Shown: positions 45,272-54,739 of the stretch, in pieces
How positions within the stretch are numbered: position 1 is the stretch's first letter
Layout of the letters: each line of letters starts with the position of its first letter
Translations under genes and position numbers: made by a program
NCBI RefSeq assembly: GCF_002006355.2
Contig: NZ_CP096980.1
Location: 310,001-374,000, forward strand
DNA: 64,000 nt
Direction of reading: 5' to 3'
From: Clostridium felsineum DSM 794
GTDB taxonomy: Bacteria > Bacillota > Clostridia > Clostridiales > Clostridiaceae
Notes under the pieces: model-generated
What the model was told of the DNA's origin: nothing
Databases searched by the model: none
Seen by the model: only the letters and a program-made list of their open reading frames with translations

Positions 45272-45279
45272 ATTATAAG

Positions 45280-45310
45280 ATCCCCGAAATTATTAATTTC
45301 GGGGATAATA
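45280..45310 (+). terminator. Hairpin after natB
   Basis: ATCCCCGAAATT (45280-45291) pairs with AATTTCGGGGAT (45295-45306), loop 3 bases, with only a weak T tail. The remaining gap to 45495 has no other recognisable element. Confidence 0.65.
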
Positions 45311-45495
45311 TTTAGACAAATGATTTAACTAGAGTATACAACATGATAATTGGTTTATATAAAAATCTTTCTAGATAAATCATTTGATTGCAAAGTTGTT
45401 TATAAATAATATGTGCAAATTTCAAAAATTAATTCATGAATTACTGAAAAATAAAACATGTATATAATGTAGAAATATTTAAATATTACATATAT

Positions 45496-46689
45496 TTAAT
45501 TTAATAGAGAATTTATATCTATTAATCCTGCACCTTGCTGCCATTTTGGAATTTTAAGAAGATTGCAAGATGTTTTTAATATAGAAACTGCATCTTTATA
45601 AGATAAGTCTGGAGATTTCTCGAATAATAAGGCTAAAGCAGCGCTTACATAGGCAGCACTACAAGATATTCCCGTATATTTAGTATACGGTTTTTTTAAT
45701 TCTCTAGGGTATATTTTTCTGTCGTTTCTCTCTGATATATAGCTATCATCGCAATTAAGTGAATTTAAATCTGTGCAAGGAGCACATAAATTTGGTTTTT
45801 CTAGCGCTGTAAGTGGGCCTGAAGCGGAGTAAGTATAAGATTTAAAACCTGAATGAATATTTATTCCGGACACTGTTACACAATGAGGCAAGGCTGCTAT
45901 GGAACGTATGGAACTTTTAGTATTTTTATTACTTCCGCTTGGTAAAACAATAACTATATTTTTATCAGCCGCTGTTTTGAAGGTTTGTGAAAACATAGAT
46001 AACAAAAATGAATTTTGAAAAAATCCCTCAAAGGGTAGACAAATTATTTTTATATTATGTTCACTACTTTCGTTTATTAAAATCTCTAATGCTGATAGCA
46101 CTGAAGAAGTATACGCTCTACCGTTTTTTTCAAAAGCTTTTATCATGTATAATTTTGAATTATAGGCAAGTCCTTTAATGTCGCCTTTAGAACTTTTACC
46201 ACTTCCAGCTATAAGCCCACTCATAAAGGTACCATGTCCGTTATCGTCATAAGGGTAATTTAGTCCATTTATTAAATCAACAAAGTTATCTATTTTAGGC
46301 ATAGGGTATTTAAGGTCATAATGAGGATACACACCAGTATCAACAATACCAACACATACGCCTCTTCCAGAAAAGGTTGTGCTATTTTTTAAGCTAGAAG
46401 TGTAGTTTGAGGAAGATTCTGAGGCACATATAAAACAAAAATCATCAATGGTTATATAGTCAACCTCTGGATACTCTATAAGCCTTTTTATTGCATTTGA
46501 AGATATATCAGCAGATATACAATTATTAAGCTTTACAGAGTGAAAAATTGTACTTTTGTAGGATTTTAGTCTAGAAAGTATTCTATCTTGAAACTTTTTG
46601 CAGTGAACTATAACTCTTATGGATTTGTAAGTATTTTCATCAAGTATAGTTTTAAGGTTTGGATCTAATTTGTGTTTTAAAGATAACAT
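45496..46689 (-). CDS. Subtilisin-like serine protease (S8), apparently intracellular
   Basis: 397 aa with the complete triad: Asp117 in VGIVDTG, His152 in DNGHGTFMSGL and Ser342 in GISCSAAY. The oxyanion region (VLPSGSNKN, about 248-256) is unusual. There is no signal peptide; residues 1-100 could be an inhibitory propeptide (VIVHCKKF...LKSYKSTIFHSVKLNNCISADIS resembles an I9-type prodomain), as in AprX-type proteases. GAGGAAATACT precedes the ATG. Monocistronic; may act in the mother cell or in protein turnover. Confidence 0.87.
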   Translation of the reverse strand: MLSLKHKLDPNLKTILDENTYKSIRVIVHCKKFQDRILSRLKSYKSTIFHSVKLNNCISADISSNAIKRLIEYPEVDYITIDDFCFICASESSSNYTSSLKNSTTFSGRGVCVGIVDTGVYPHYDLKYPMPKIDNFVDLINGLNYPYDDNGHGTFMSGLIAGSGKSSKGDIKGLAYNSKLYMIKAFEKNGRAYTSSVLSALEILINESSEHNIKIICLPFEGFFQNSFLLSMFSQTFKTAADKNIVIVLPSGSNKNTKSSIRSIAALPHCVTVSGINIHSGFKSYTYSASGPLTALEKPNLCAPCTDLNSLNCDDSYISERNDRKIYPRELKKPYTKYTGISCSAAYVSAALALLFEKSPDLSYKDAVSILKTSCNLLKIPKWQQGAGLIDINSLLN

Positions 46690-46819
46690 AGTATTTCCTC
46701 AATAAAGTGCTATACTATATTATATTAACAAATTAAATAAATGACATTGTTTATTTGAATTTATAAAGCGAATGAAATATAATTAAGGGGAAATTACATA
46801 AGAAAGGGGAAGGATATAG

Positions 46820-47011
46820 GTGCCATTAATAGACTATAAATGTTCAAATTGTGGAAATCAATTTTTTGAGATAGTAAGCAGTCCTGATGAAAAAGCTAAA
46901 TGCCCAGAGTGTGGTAGTGAGGATTCAGAAAGAATATATAAAGGTAAGTTTTACGGAAAAAATGGAGGCAATTGTACGGGAAACTGTGCTTCATGCGGAG
47001 GATGTCATTAG
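46820..47011 (+). CDS. FmdB-type zinc-ribbon protein
   Basis: 63 aa. Starts PLIDYKCSNCGNQFFEIV with a second CPECGS pair: the FmdB/CxxC_CxxC_SSSS regulatory zinc-ribbon domain, followed by a Gly/Cys-rich tail (GNCTGNCASCGGCH). GTG start with GGGGAAGGA upstream. The role is unknown; the family name comes from a regulator of formamidase/amide genes. Confidence 0.85.
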   Translation: MPLIDYKCSNCGNQFFEIVSSPDEKAKCPECGSEDSERIYKGKFYGKNGGNCTGNCASCGGCH

Positions 47012-47017
47012 AAATTT

Positions 47018-47060
47018 AAAGCTAAACTTATTAATAACACTGTATAAGTTTAGCTTTTTA
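47018..47060. terminator. Terminator after fmdB-type gene
   Basis: A 14-bp stem (47018-47031 with 47044-47057) with T tail on the plus strand; it also ends the convergent DUF606 gene at 47062. Confidence 0.85.
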
Positions 47061-47061
47061 A

Positions 47062-47493
47062 TTATCCCTTTATCTTAAAGAATATTATGCCTGCTAGCAT
47101 AAGGATAACCCCTATGATTTTTGTTGTGCCAAAAGTAATTTTATCAGTATCAAATAAACCCAAAAGGTCAATTAAGGCAGCAGACAATAATTGAGCAACT
47201 AATATTACACTAATAGAGTAGGTAGGACCCAGGGAAGATACTCCCATCATAACAGTAAAAATAATTGCAGCACCAAGTATTCCACCTGTTAAATATAATT
47301 TATTAGCAGTCATAATCTGCTTGAAGTTACCATTTCCATATATTAAACAAATCACAAGAGTTACTAAAAGAGCTGTGCCTTGAACCCATGCATTCGTTTC
47401 CCATAAGCCTATTTTTTCACTAAGTCGAGTATTGAAAATTCCCTGAAGACTCATGCAAATACCAGAGATTATAGAGCATATAATGCCAATCAT
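47062..47493 (-). CDS. DUF606 (YdcZ-like) DMT-superfamily membrane protein
   Basis: 143 aa with four or five membrane segments (MIGIICSIISGICMSLQGIFNTRL; WVQGTALLVTLVICLIYG; LTGGILGAAIIFTVMMGVSSLG; SVILVAQLLSAALIDLLGLF; IIGVILMLAGIIFFKIKG). The GxxxNxxL and late GxxLMxxGI motifs are typical of half-size DMT/DUF606 transporters that work as dimers. Substrate unknown. AGGTGA lies 9 bases before the ATG. Confidence 0.85.
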   Translation of the reverse strand: MIGIICSIISGICMSLQGIFNTRLSEKIGLWETNAWVQGTALLVTLVICLIYGNGNFKQIMTANKLYLTGGILGAAIIFTVMMGVSSLGPTYSISVILVAQLLSAALIDLLGLFDTDKITFGTTKIIGVILMLAGIIFFKIKG

Positions 47494-47543
47494 AAAAAAT
47501 CACCTCAAGTATATTTTTACCTAAGGTGATTAAATTTATTATA

Positions 47544-49571
47544 TCAAAGTAGTTTTTTTAAATCATTTATGTTTGTAATTGGATGTTTACAAGAGAAATT
47601 CTCGCATATATAAACAGTTGGTTTATTATCTATGGTAATATAATCAGAAATAAAACTACAGGTATTCTCTAAAGATTTATCACCTTTTATATAGTAAATA
47701 AATGTTGAAAGAGGATTATATTTTTCATTAATTATGTTAAGAAATTCCTTTGATTTACTATCATCACAGGATGAAACTAGAACAATTTCCTTGGATTTAT
47801 TTTGTAAAAATAATATTGAAAGCAAAGAAAAAGAATATTGGATAGGAAAGTCTTCTATTTCCTCATTAAAAGCTTCAAGTAATTCTAAACACTTATTTTC
47901 TAAATCATAATTTCCTGTTAATCTAGATAATCTTATAAGATTTAAAGCAGCAGTAGAATTTCCTGATGGTAGTGCTCCATCATATATCTCTTTTGGTCTT
48001 AGTATCAATTTTTCACTATCAGTTCCGTAAAGGAAAAGTCCTTTATTCTTTTCATCCCAAAAGTACTTTATCATATCATCATTTAATTTTATAGCCATTT
48101 CTATATATTTTGCTTTATGAGTAGCTTCATAAAGCTCTATTAATCCCCATATAAAAAAAGTGTAGTCTGTTAAATAACCTTTTATATCAGCTCTGCCGTT
48201 ACGATAACTTGATAGAAGTCTTCCATCTTCATTAATTAAGTTATTAAATATAAAATTTGTTGCTTTTTCAGCTGCGTTAATATAGGTCATATTTTTGAAG
48301 CTTTTTCCACCAAAAGCCATAGCTGCAATCATTAATCCATTCCAAGAGGTTAAAATCTTATCGTCCTTATGAGGATGAACTCTTTTTTCTCTGTACTCAA
48401 ATAGCTTATTTCTACAATTATTTAAAAAATCTTTTTCCAATTCTACATCAGAGGAATTAATTAAATTTAGTATGTTTTTTCCTTCAAAGTTACCTTTATT
48501 TGTTACATTGAAATGTTTTGAAAATTTCTCACCAGCCTCTTTTCCAAGGATGCTAATTATTTCATCTTTAGACCATACATAAAATTTGCCTTCAATTCCT
48601 TCTGAATCGGCATCTTCACCGCAGTAAAATCCACCTTCATTGGAAGTCATATCCCTTAATATGTAGGTAAATATCTCTTCCGCAATATTTTTGTACTTAT
48701 TATTATTTGTTATTTTAAAGGCTTCAATATAAGCATAAACTAAAAGTGCATTATCATACAGCATTTTTTCAAAGTGAGGGACAAGCCAAGTATCATCTAC
48801 AGAATATCTACTAAAACCATAGCCAATATGATCATATATTCCGCCGCTATACATTGAATCTAAAGTTTTAAGTGCAATATTAAGAGCGGTTTTATTATTT
48901 GATAGATAGGAGTATCTCATTAAAAAAATTAAATTATGTGGAATTGGAAATTTTGGAGCAGATCCTAAACCTCCATGTATATCATCAAAATGTTCTTCAA
49001 ATAGAGAAAAAGCTTCATTTAAAATTTCGGTTGATAGCTTTTTTGAAGTAGTTTGATGATGTGCATTTAGAGTAGCTACAATTTTATTTCCTATAGTTAA
49101 CAGTTCTGTTTTGTTTTGAGTCCACTGATAAGCTATAGTTTCTAAAATACTTATCAGTCCTTCCATATGCATGTTGTCATTTTTAGGTATATAGGTTGCT
49201 GCAAAAAACGGTTTTTGCTCAGGTGTCATTATTATGGTTAGTGGCCACCCCCCACTACCTGTAAGAGATGAACATACTTTCATATAAATTTCATCTATAT
49301 CAGGCCTTTCCTCTCTGTCTACTTTAATTGAGATGAAATTTCTATTTAAAATTTTAGCTACATCATCATCTTCAAAGCTTTCTTTTTCCATTACATGACA
49401 CCAATGGCAAGTACTGTAGCCTATACTAAGAAATATTGGTTTGTTTTCTGATTTTGCTTTTGAAAATGCTTCATCACACCAAGGGAACCAATTTACTGGA
49501 TTATGGGCATGTTGTAGTAAATAAGGAGATTTTTCATTAATCAATTTATTACATTGTATATTAGCTAACAC
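47544..49571 (-). CDS. YyaL/DUF255 thioredoxin-like and glycosidase-fold protein
   Basis: 675 aa. N-terminal thioredoxin-like DUF255 domain (NKLINEKSPYLLQHAHNPVNWFPWCDEAF; redox-type STCHWCHVM near 55) and a large C-terminal (alpha/alpha)6 barrel typical of six-hairpin glycosidases (FPIPHNLIFLMRY, YDHIGYGFSRYSVDDTWLVPHFEKMLYDNALL). The bacterial YyaL and animal SPATA20 families share this layout; the reaction is unknown. AAGGAAGATGATATAAGCGT lies before the start region. Monocistronic. Confidence 0.88.
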   Translation of the reverse strand: MLANIQCNKLINEKSPYLLQHAHNPVNWFPWCDEAFSKAKSENKPIFLSIGYSTCHWCHVMEKESFEDDDVAKILNRNFISIKVDREERPDIDEIYMKVCSSLTGSGGWPLTIIMTPEQKPFFAATYIPKNDNMHMEGLISILETIAYQWTQNKTELLTIGNKIVATLNAHHQTTSKKLSTEILNEAFSLFEEHFDDIHGGLGSAPKFPIPHNLIFLMRYSYLSNNKTALNIALKTLDSMYSGGIYDHIGYGFSRYSVDDTWLVPHFEKMLYDNALLVYAYIEAFKITNNNKYKNIAEEIFTYILRDMTSNEGGFYCGEDADSEGIEGKFYVWSKDEIISILGKEAGEKFSKHFNVTNKGNFEGKNILNLINSSDVELEKDFLNNCRNKLFEYREKRVHPHKDDKILTSWNGLMIAAMAFGGKSFKNMTYINAAEKATNFIFNNLINEDGRLLSSYRNGRADIKGYLTDYTFFIWGLIELYEATHKAKYIEMAIKLNDDMIKYFWDEKNKGLFLYGTDSEKLILRPKEIYDGALPSGNSTAALNLIRLSRLTGNYDLENKCLELLEAFNEEIEDFPIQYSFSLLSILFLQNKSKEIVLVSSCDDSKSKEFLNIINEKYNPLSTFIYYIKGDKSLENTCSFISDYITIDNKPTVYICENFSCKHPITNINDLKKLL

Positions 49572-50038
49572 GCTTATATCATCTTCCTTTCACTATAAAA
49601 TATTTATCTTTTATTATTTGTTATTAGCTTATTAAATATTACATGTAATAAAGAAACCTTATTTTAATTATTAATATGATGCCAATTTTCAATTATTGGA
49701 ATTATGGAAAAGGAGTATGGTTTTTGGGTAGGATTTAGCTTTAATTATTTTGCCATGAATCTTTTGGGTATTAGTAAGAAAAAAGGAGATTTGAAAAATT
49801 TAAATAAATATAAAAAGGGATGATTATAATAAGTTTGTATGCATATTAAAATATTATTTGTAAATGAATTGTCTATTTATGAGAGTATTATAAGATAGGG
49901 GGGTACAAAGAGCTATAAACGTATGAATTATAAATTGAAAGTCCTTAGGTATATAAAAAAATGGCGATTTTTCTGCAATTATTAATATGTAAGATAGTCT
50001 TGCAGAAAAATCCCTCGTAATTATCTCAAATAATAAAA
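49572..50038. other. 467-base gap, no clear gene
   Basis: The only frame of note is a 40-codon plus-strand ORF (49704-49823, starting MEKEYGFWVGFSFNYFAM) that has no SD and no similarity I recognise. A 13-bp hairpin at 49966-50012 is a terminator for the minus-strand dUTPase gene. GGGGGGTACAAAGAG near 49899 looks like an SD with no ORF behind it. Confidence 0.5.
49956..50013 (-). terminator. Terminator of the dUTPase gene
   Basis: TTGCAGAAAAATC on the plus strand at 50000-50012 pairs with GATTTTTCTGCAA at 49966-49978, a perfect 13-bp stem with a 21-base loop. Read on the minus strand it is followed by GCCATTTTTTT. Confidence 0.7.
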
Positions 50039-50509
50039 TTACATTTGCCTTATAAGTTCAGTTTTCTCTATATATTCATTTTCAATTTCAGAGTCATCAA
50101 AGCCTAAATTCTTACCTAGATTTATGAAATCTTGAAAAAGAGTTATATAGTTATCTTTTGAAGAGCATATTACAAAATCATTTATATCGATGAATAGACC
50201 TAAAAATTGGTCAACCATATTGGGAGAGAAGCTTGAATCAGGCAAATTAAATTCAATATACTCCTTATCGAGGCCGATACTTAGAATAAAATGCAAACAA
50301 TTTATGTATTCTTTTAAAATTGCATTTCTTTCGCATTGAACTTCATTATTCCAATAATTAAAACATCGAGTTTTACCTGCAAGTTCACCAAATTGCACTT
50401 GAAGAGCTAAGGTTTTTTGTGAATATAGATTTTCATTAGATAAATTTCTTTGATTTATTAGTGTTTTGTCTAAATTTTTTTGTAAATGAAAAAGCTTATT
50501 TAAATTCAT
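50039..50509 (-). CDS. Dimeric (all-alpha) dUTP diphosphatase
   Basis: 156 aa of the MazG-related dimeric dUTPase family: LHFLQ-like N-terminal helix (LFHLQKNLDKTLINQRN), KTLALQVQFGELAGKTRCFNYW with the metal-binding Glu residues, and ILKEYINCLHFILSIGL with the second acidic motif. It hydrolyses dUTP to dUMP, keeping uracil out of DNA. The usual ELANETRCFKFW is here ELAGKTRCFNYW. GAAAGGCGGC lies before the ATG. Confidence 0.8.
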   Translation of the reverse strand: MNLNKLFHLQKNLDKTLINQRNLSNENLYSQKTLALQVQFGELAGKTRCFNYWNNEVQCERNAILKEYINCLHFILSIGLDKEYIEFNLPDSSFSPNMVDQFLGLFIDINDFVICSSKDNYITLFQDFINLGKNLGFDDSEIENEYIEKTELIRQM

Positions 50510-50728
50510 GAAAATGAGCCGCCTTTCTTTTACTCTTAGTATACTTATTATTTTATATTAAAGTTGAAAATAAGAAAAGCACTCCTAAACGATTACAATA
50601 AAAAACTTTTAAAATTGTTTGAAATTTATAAAAAGGGAAACAAAAATAAAAGGCACATAAACATAACAATATATTAAAATATTTTCACGTTTATATACCT
50701 TTATAATTATAATCAAATGAGGAGAATA

Positions 50729-51277
50729 TTAAAAATCTCTAAGTTGATATTTTTTTACTAAATACATTTTTCTATGTCCTGCCATTTTACAAAGATCAAA
50801 ACTTTCAATTTTTAAAAACGAGTAGTTTTTTTCTGGAATAGTTTCTAAAGTAGCAGCAGATTCTTGTTCTAGAATGTTCTTAAGTTGATAGTTCCCATTA
50901 GCAAGAGGAATAAATAAGTTATATTCCTTATGGGGCATTGAAAACTTAAAACCTCCGTAGTGAAGCTTTTCGTTAGTATTTCTAATTATTCTATTTATGT
51001 AACCTTTGTTTTCAACCTTTAAAGATACCATTTTACTTGATGAATTATATGCTAAATGTATTTTGTCTATTTGTACTTTGAACTTCTTATATATAGAGAG
51101 TTCATCTTTTATGATTGAGTCTAATTTATCAAGATTGGGTTCATCTAGCATCTGAAGAGAAACGTGAAGGTTTGGAATTCTTTTATATAATTTATACTTT
51201 TTACAGGCATTCCTTTGGATGGTTTCAACGTTTAAATAAGAGTCTTTTGTAAATGAAGCAATTAAACAATATTTCAT
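50729..51277 (-). CDS. 2H phosphoesterase / 2'-5' RNA ligase-like protein
   Basis: 182 aa. One HxS/T motif is clear (NLHVSLQML, about residue 40); the second expected HxT is replaced (HKEYNLFIPLA), so catalysis is doubtful. The fold prediction rests on the ASFTK N-terminus, the spacing of the motif and FKVQIDKIHL. ATG 51277 is chosen for its GGAGG; the in-frame ATG at 51292 overlaps the SD. The function is unknown; related YjcG-type proteins act on cyclic-phosphate RNA ends. Confidence 0.6.
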   Translation of the reverse strand: MKYCLIASFTKDSYLNVETIQRNACKKYKLYKRIPNLHVSLQMLDEPNLDKLDSIIKDELSIYKKFKVQIDKIHLAYNSSSKMVSLKVENKGYINRIIRNTNEKLHYGGFKFSMPHKEYNLFIPLANGNYQLKNILEQESAATLETIPEKNYSFLKIESFDLCKMAGHRKMYLVKKYQLRDF

Positions 51278-51420
51278 CAGTATCCTCCACAATAAAATAA
51301 ACTATAGTCTAAAAAATTTCTAATTACTATTATAACATACATAATAATAATTTGCTTAGAATAAAATCTACATTTTTTGCAATAATAATTTTGTACTAAA
51401 ATTTTAAGGAGGGATTTTTC

Positions 51421-51582
51421 ATGGATCACAATTCAAGTATAGGATGTAATGTTTCAGAGTGTAAATTTCATTGTAAGGATGACAATTACTGTACATTAGA
51501 TCAAATAAAGGTAGTTAAGCATAGTAGCAGAGCTCAAGAGGTTGAGCATACAGATTGTGGAAGCTTTAAAGTAGAAGGTTAG
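51421..51582 (+). CDS. DUF1540 cysteine-rich small protein
   Basis: 53 aa: IGCNVSECKFHCKDDNYCTL followed by DTDCGSF-like HTDCGSFKVEG, giving the C-x3-C-x3-C-x5-C pattern plus a final Cys of the DUF1540 domain, probably metal-binding. AAGGAGGG precedes the ATG by 6 bases and a terminator follows. Such genes are common in spore-formers, often present in several copies; function unknown. Confidence 0.88.
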   Translation: MDHNSSIGCNVSECKFHCKDDNYCTLDQIKVVKHSSRAQEVEHTDCGSFKVEG

Positions 51583-51625
51583 TATAAAAATAAAACTCTT
51601 ATAAAATATAGTAAAAGTGTATAAA

Positions 51626-51668
51626 AAAGTTACCCAAAAGTGTTAAAAAATGAGGGTAACTTTTCTTA
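51626..51668 (+). terminator. Terminator of the DUF1540 gene
   Basis: AAAGTTACCC (51626-51635) pairs with GGGTAACTTT (51654-51663), then TCTT. Confidence 0.8.
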
Positions 51669-51818
51669 TTGATGTTAAATAATTGTAATTATATAAAAAA
51701 TACATATAATGTTTTAAAATATTAAACAAGTATGATATAATATACTTTGTGATTGTGGGCAAAGAAATTTAACGAAAAGTTTACATAGATAAAAAAATTA
51801 ATAAGGATGGATATTGTA

Positions 51819-53075
51819 ATGGACAAGTTAGTTGTTAATGGAGGTAATTCTCTCTTTGGGAGTGTTGAAATCGGAGGAGCCAAAAACGCTGCAGTAGCTA
51901 TACTTCCAGCAGCGATAATGGCAAGCCAAGGAATTAGTTGTATTGATAACATACCAGATATTCAAGACATTCAGCGTCTTGAAAGAATAATAACTAGTTT
52001 AGGCTGCAAAGTAAAGAGAGTGAAAAATACTCTTGAAATAGATAGTACTAGTGTTACTAGTGTAGATGCAGATACTGAAGATGGAAGCAAAATGAGAGCA
52101 TCATACTATCTTATAGGTGCGTTACTTGGAAGATTTGGAAAAGCAAAAGTAGGTCTTCCTGGAGGCTGTCCTATAGGAGTTAGACCTATAGATCAGCATA
52201 TTAAAGGATTTGAAGCGCTTGGTGCAACTGTAAAAATAGTTCATGGAACATTAGAAGCAGAAGCAGAAAAGCTTGTAGGAACTAATATATATTTTGATGT
52301 AGTTAGTGTAGGTGCAACTATAAATTTAATGCTTGCGTCTGTTTTTGCAGAGGGAACTACTGTGCTTGAAAACGCAGCAAAAGAGCCTCATATAGTTGAT
52401 GTAGCCAATTTTTTAAATAGTATGGGAGCAAATATAAAAGGAGCAGGTACAGATGTTATAAGAATAGCTGGAGTTGAAAAACTTAAGGGCTGTAATTATA
52501 GTGTTATACCTGATCAGATAGAAGCAGCTACGTATATGATAGCAACAGCTGCATGTGGTGGATGTGTAACAGTTAAAAATGTAATACCAAAACACCTTGA
52601 GTCTATTTCTGCGAAGTTGATAGAAATGGGAGCAGATGTAAAAGAAGGAGACGATTATGTAACAGTAGAGTCACATAAGAATCTTAAGGGAGTTAATATA
52701 AAAACTCTTCCTTACCCAGGTTTCCCAACAGATGCTCAACAGCCAATGAGTACGTTACTTTCTATTTCAAAAGGTAGAAGTATAGTTAATGAAAGCATAT
52801 GGGAAAGCAGACTTAAACATGTGGATGAGCTTAAAAAGATGGGTGCTAACATAAAGGTAGAAGGAACAGTGGCAATAATAGACGGAGTTGAAAAGCTTAC
52901 AGGTGCTAATGTTAAGGCTACAGATTTAAGAGCTGGAGCAGCTATGGTAATTGCAGCATTAGCAGCAGAAGGTGTAAGTGAAGTGTCATGTATAGAACAC
53001 ATAGACAGAGGATACCCTCATATAGAGGATAAGTTTAGGGAACTCGGAGCGAATATAAGAAGAGAAAAAATATAA
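51819..53075 (+). CDS. murA: UDP-N-acetylglucosamine 1-carboxyvinyltransferase
   Basis: First committed step of peptidoglycan synthesis: transfers enolpyruvate from PEP to UDP-GlcNAc. Visible are GGAKNAAVAILPAAIMA, the PEP-binding Cys loop GGCPIGVRPIDQH (Cys near 115) and DLRAGAAMVIAAL. ATG 51819 gives 418 aa (MDKLVVNGG); ATG 51807 would leave no space for the AAGGA SD. The family has two Firmicute paralogues (MurA and MurZ/MurAB), and I cannot tell which this is from sequence alone. Confidence 0.94.
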   Translation: MDKLVVNGGNSLFGSVEIGGAKNAAVAILPAAIMASQGISCIDNIPDIQDIQRLERIITSLGCKVKRVKNTLEIDSTSVTSVDADTEDGSKMRASYYLIGALLGRFGKAKVGLPGGCPIGVRPIDQHIKGFEALGATVKIVHGTLEAEAEKLVGTNIYFDVVSVGATINLMLASVFAEGTTVLENAAKEPHIVDVANFLNSMGANIKGAGTDVIRIAGVEKLKGCNYSVIPDQIEAATYMIATAACGGCVTVKNVIPKHLESISAKLIEMGADVKEGDDYVTVESHKNLKGVNIKTLPYPGFPTDAQQPMSTLLSISKGRSIVNESIWESRLKHVDELKKMGANIKVEGTVAIIDGVEKLTGANVKATDLRAGAAMVIAALAAEGVSEVSCIEHIDRGYPHIEDKFRELGANIRREKI

Positions 53076-53107
53076 AGGACAATCATTGTCTAAGGTAGAG
53101 GATAATT

Positions 53108-53893
53108 ATGAAATTTTGTTCACTTTATAGTGGAAGCAGTGGTAATAGTATATTTGTTGCGTCTGATAACTCGAAAGTACTTATAGATGCAGGACTTTCA
53201 GGAAAAAGCATAGAGAAGGCTTTAAAGGAAATAAATGAAGATCCGCATGATATAGATGGTATTTTTATAACCCATGAGCATTCGGATCATATAAAGGGTG
53301 TAGGAGTGCTATCAAGAAAGTACAATATACCCATATATGCAAATGAGCTTACATGGAAAGCAATGATAAATAACATAGGAAAAATAAAGGACGATAATAT
53401 AAAGATACTATCGCAAGATTACATAGAGATAAAAGACATGAATGTTTTTAATTATAAGATACCTCATGATGCAGCTGCGCCATGTGGATATAAGGTTATA
53501 AGTAATACCAAATCAGTTTGCGTAGCAACAGATTTAGGGTATTTTTCCGAAGAAGTAAAAGCTACAATAAGTGATGCAGACGTAATTCTTCTAGAAAGTA
53601 ATCATGATGTGGAAATGCTTAAATTTGGGCCATATCCATATCCGTTAAAAAGAAGAATTTTAAGTAATGTGGGTCATTTATCAAATGAAGATTGTGGTAA
53701 AGCTATTGTGGATATAGCTAAAAAAGGCAAGAAAAAAATTATCCTAGGGCATTTAAGTAAAACTAATAATTATCCTGATTTAGCATATAAAACAGTTGTT
53801 AATGAACTTAATGAAAACGGCATAGAAATAGATGGAGATATTTCTATTAGTATGGCAAAACGTGATATGCCTAGTAATTATATCGAATTCTAA
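53108..53893 (+). CDS. walJ: Metallo-beta-lactamase-fold hydrolase (WalJ/YycJ-like)
   Basis: 261 aa: starts MKFCSLYSGSSGNSIFV, metal-binding HEHSDHIKG motif near 59-67, later HDA, TDLG, ESNHD and a final GHLS. This is the YycJ/WalJ family, linked in other Firmicutes to cell division and DNA repair coordination and usually near rlmH, as it is here. GAGGATAATT before the ATG. It follows murA by 32 bases, so co-transcription is likely. Confidence 0.88.
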   Translation: MKFCSLYSGSSGNSIFVASDNSKVLIDAGLSGKSIEKALKEINEDPHDIDGIFITHEHSDHIKGVGVLSRKYNIPIYANELTWKAMINNIGKIKDDNIKILSQDYIEIKDMNVFNYKIPHDAAAPCGYKVISNTKSVCVATDLGYFSEEVKATISDADVILLESNHDVEMLKFGPYPYPLKRRILSNVGHLSNEDCGKAIVDIAKKGKKKIILGHLSKTNNYPDLAYKTVVNELNENGIEIDGDISISMAKRDMPSNYIEF

Positions 53894-54082
53894 GGTGGGT
53901 AGCTTTAACAAAATATTATCCTTTTTAGTAAAAAATATTAATAAATAGTGATGATATTAGCATTTTATATGGAAAATATGACATATTTAAACCTAGAAAC
54001 AAGAAGCGTGTAAAATACTCAAAGAAGTTGACTAAATACTCAAAAACAAGTAAAAAATAATAAATCTTGGTTTCTATGTAAA

Positions 54083-54111
54083 TTGAAAAGATTTGGAATT
54101 GTTATTATAAT
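54083..54111 (+). promoter_or_regulatory. Promoter of the SEC-C gene; 53894-54144 described here
   Basis: TTGAAA (54083-54088), 17 bases, TATAAT (54106-54111). Upstream, AAATACTCAAA is repeated near 54013 and 54036 (about 23 bases apart), and TAGAAAC near 53995 is inverted as GTTTCTA near 54070; either could be a regulator site. No gene lies in this 251-base gap. Confidence 0.6.
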
Positions 54112-54144
54112 AATAGTAATATTAAGTCAAAAGGAGAATTAATT

Positions 54145-54645
54145 ATGAGTTTATACAAAGATTGGACAGATAGAGTTGTGGATTATGTTAAACATAAAGG
54201 AGAAGCAGCGTTCTGGAAAGATTACGGCGAAGTAGAAGGTAATATATATAAAAAGCTTCTTGCAAGTCATAAAAAAGAAGTAGAAGGAACTATTGAAGCA
54301 TTAGCTGCTGAATATGGTTCAGATTCAATATTTTTTATGGGTTTTCTTGATGGGATAAATGAAAGTATAAAAGAACCTTTAGATCTTGAAAAGCTAGAGG
54401 TAACTTCAAATATAAAATTCGAAATTGATTATGAAAAATTATATTTCAATATGTTAGAAGCAAAAGCAGAGTATTTATATGAGCTTCCTCAATGGGAAGG
54501 AATCTTCTCAAAGGAAAAGAGAAAAGAAATAAAAGACAGCTGGAAGAACTCTAAAACATACGTAAATAAAAACAAGGTTGGAAGAAATGATCCATGCCCA
54601 TGCGGAAGTGGAAAGAAATATAAGAATTGTTGCGGAAAAAATTAG
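54145..54645 (+). CDS. SEC-C motif protein
   Basis: 166 aa. The C-terminus NDPCPCGSGKKYKNCCGK is the SecA-type SEC-C zinc motif. The N-terminal 130 residues are helical with no recognised domain. The zinc motif usually mediates protein contact (SecB or ribosome-associated). AAAGGAG precedes the ATG; a terminator follows. Confidence 0.82.
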   Translation: MSLYKDWTDRVVDYVKHKGEAAFWKDYGEVEGNIYKKLLASHKKEVEGTIEALAAEYGSDSIFFMGFLDGINESIKEPLDLEKLEVTSNIKFEIDYEKLYFNMLEAKAEYLYELPQWEGIFSKEKRKEIKDSWKNSKTYVNKNKVGRNDPCPCGSGKKYKNCCGKN

Positions 54646-54681
54646 TACATAGTTAAATTTAAATGAAAAATTAGTATATAT

Positions 54682-54716
54682 AAAAAGTGATAGATTTTTA
54701 GTCTATCACTTTTTGA
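54682..54716 (+). terminator. Terminator between SEC-C gene and rlmH
   Basis: AAAAAGTGATAGA (54682-54694) pairs perfectly with TCTATCACTTTTT (54702-54714). It ends 25 bases before the rlmH start, so rlmH needs its own promoter or read-through. Confidence 0.8.
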
Positions 54717-54739
54717 GTATGTATAGTAAGGAGTCAGAG

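Noticed and set aside
49704..49823. 39-residue ORF in the gap before the dUTPase gene
   Set aside because: No ribosome binding site, no recognisable similarity, and A+T-rich composition like that of the surrounding non-coding DNA.
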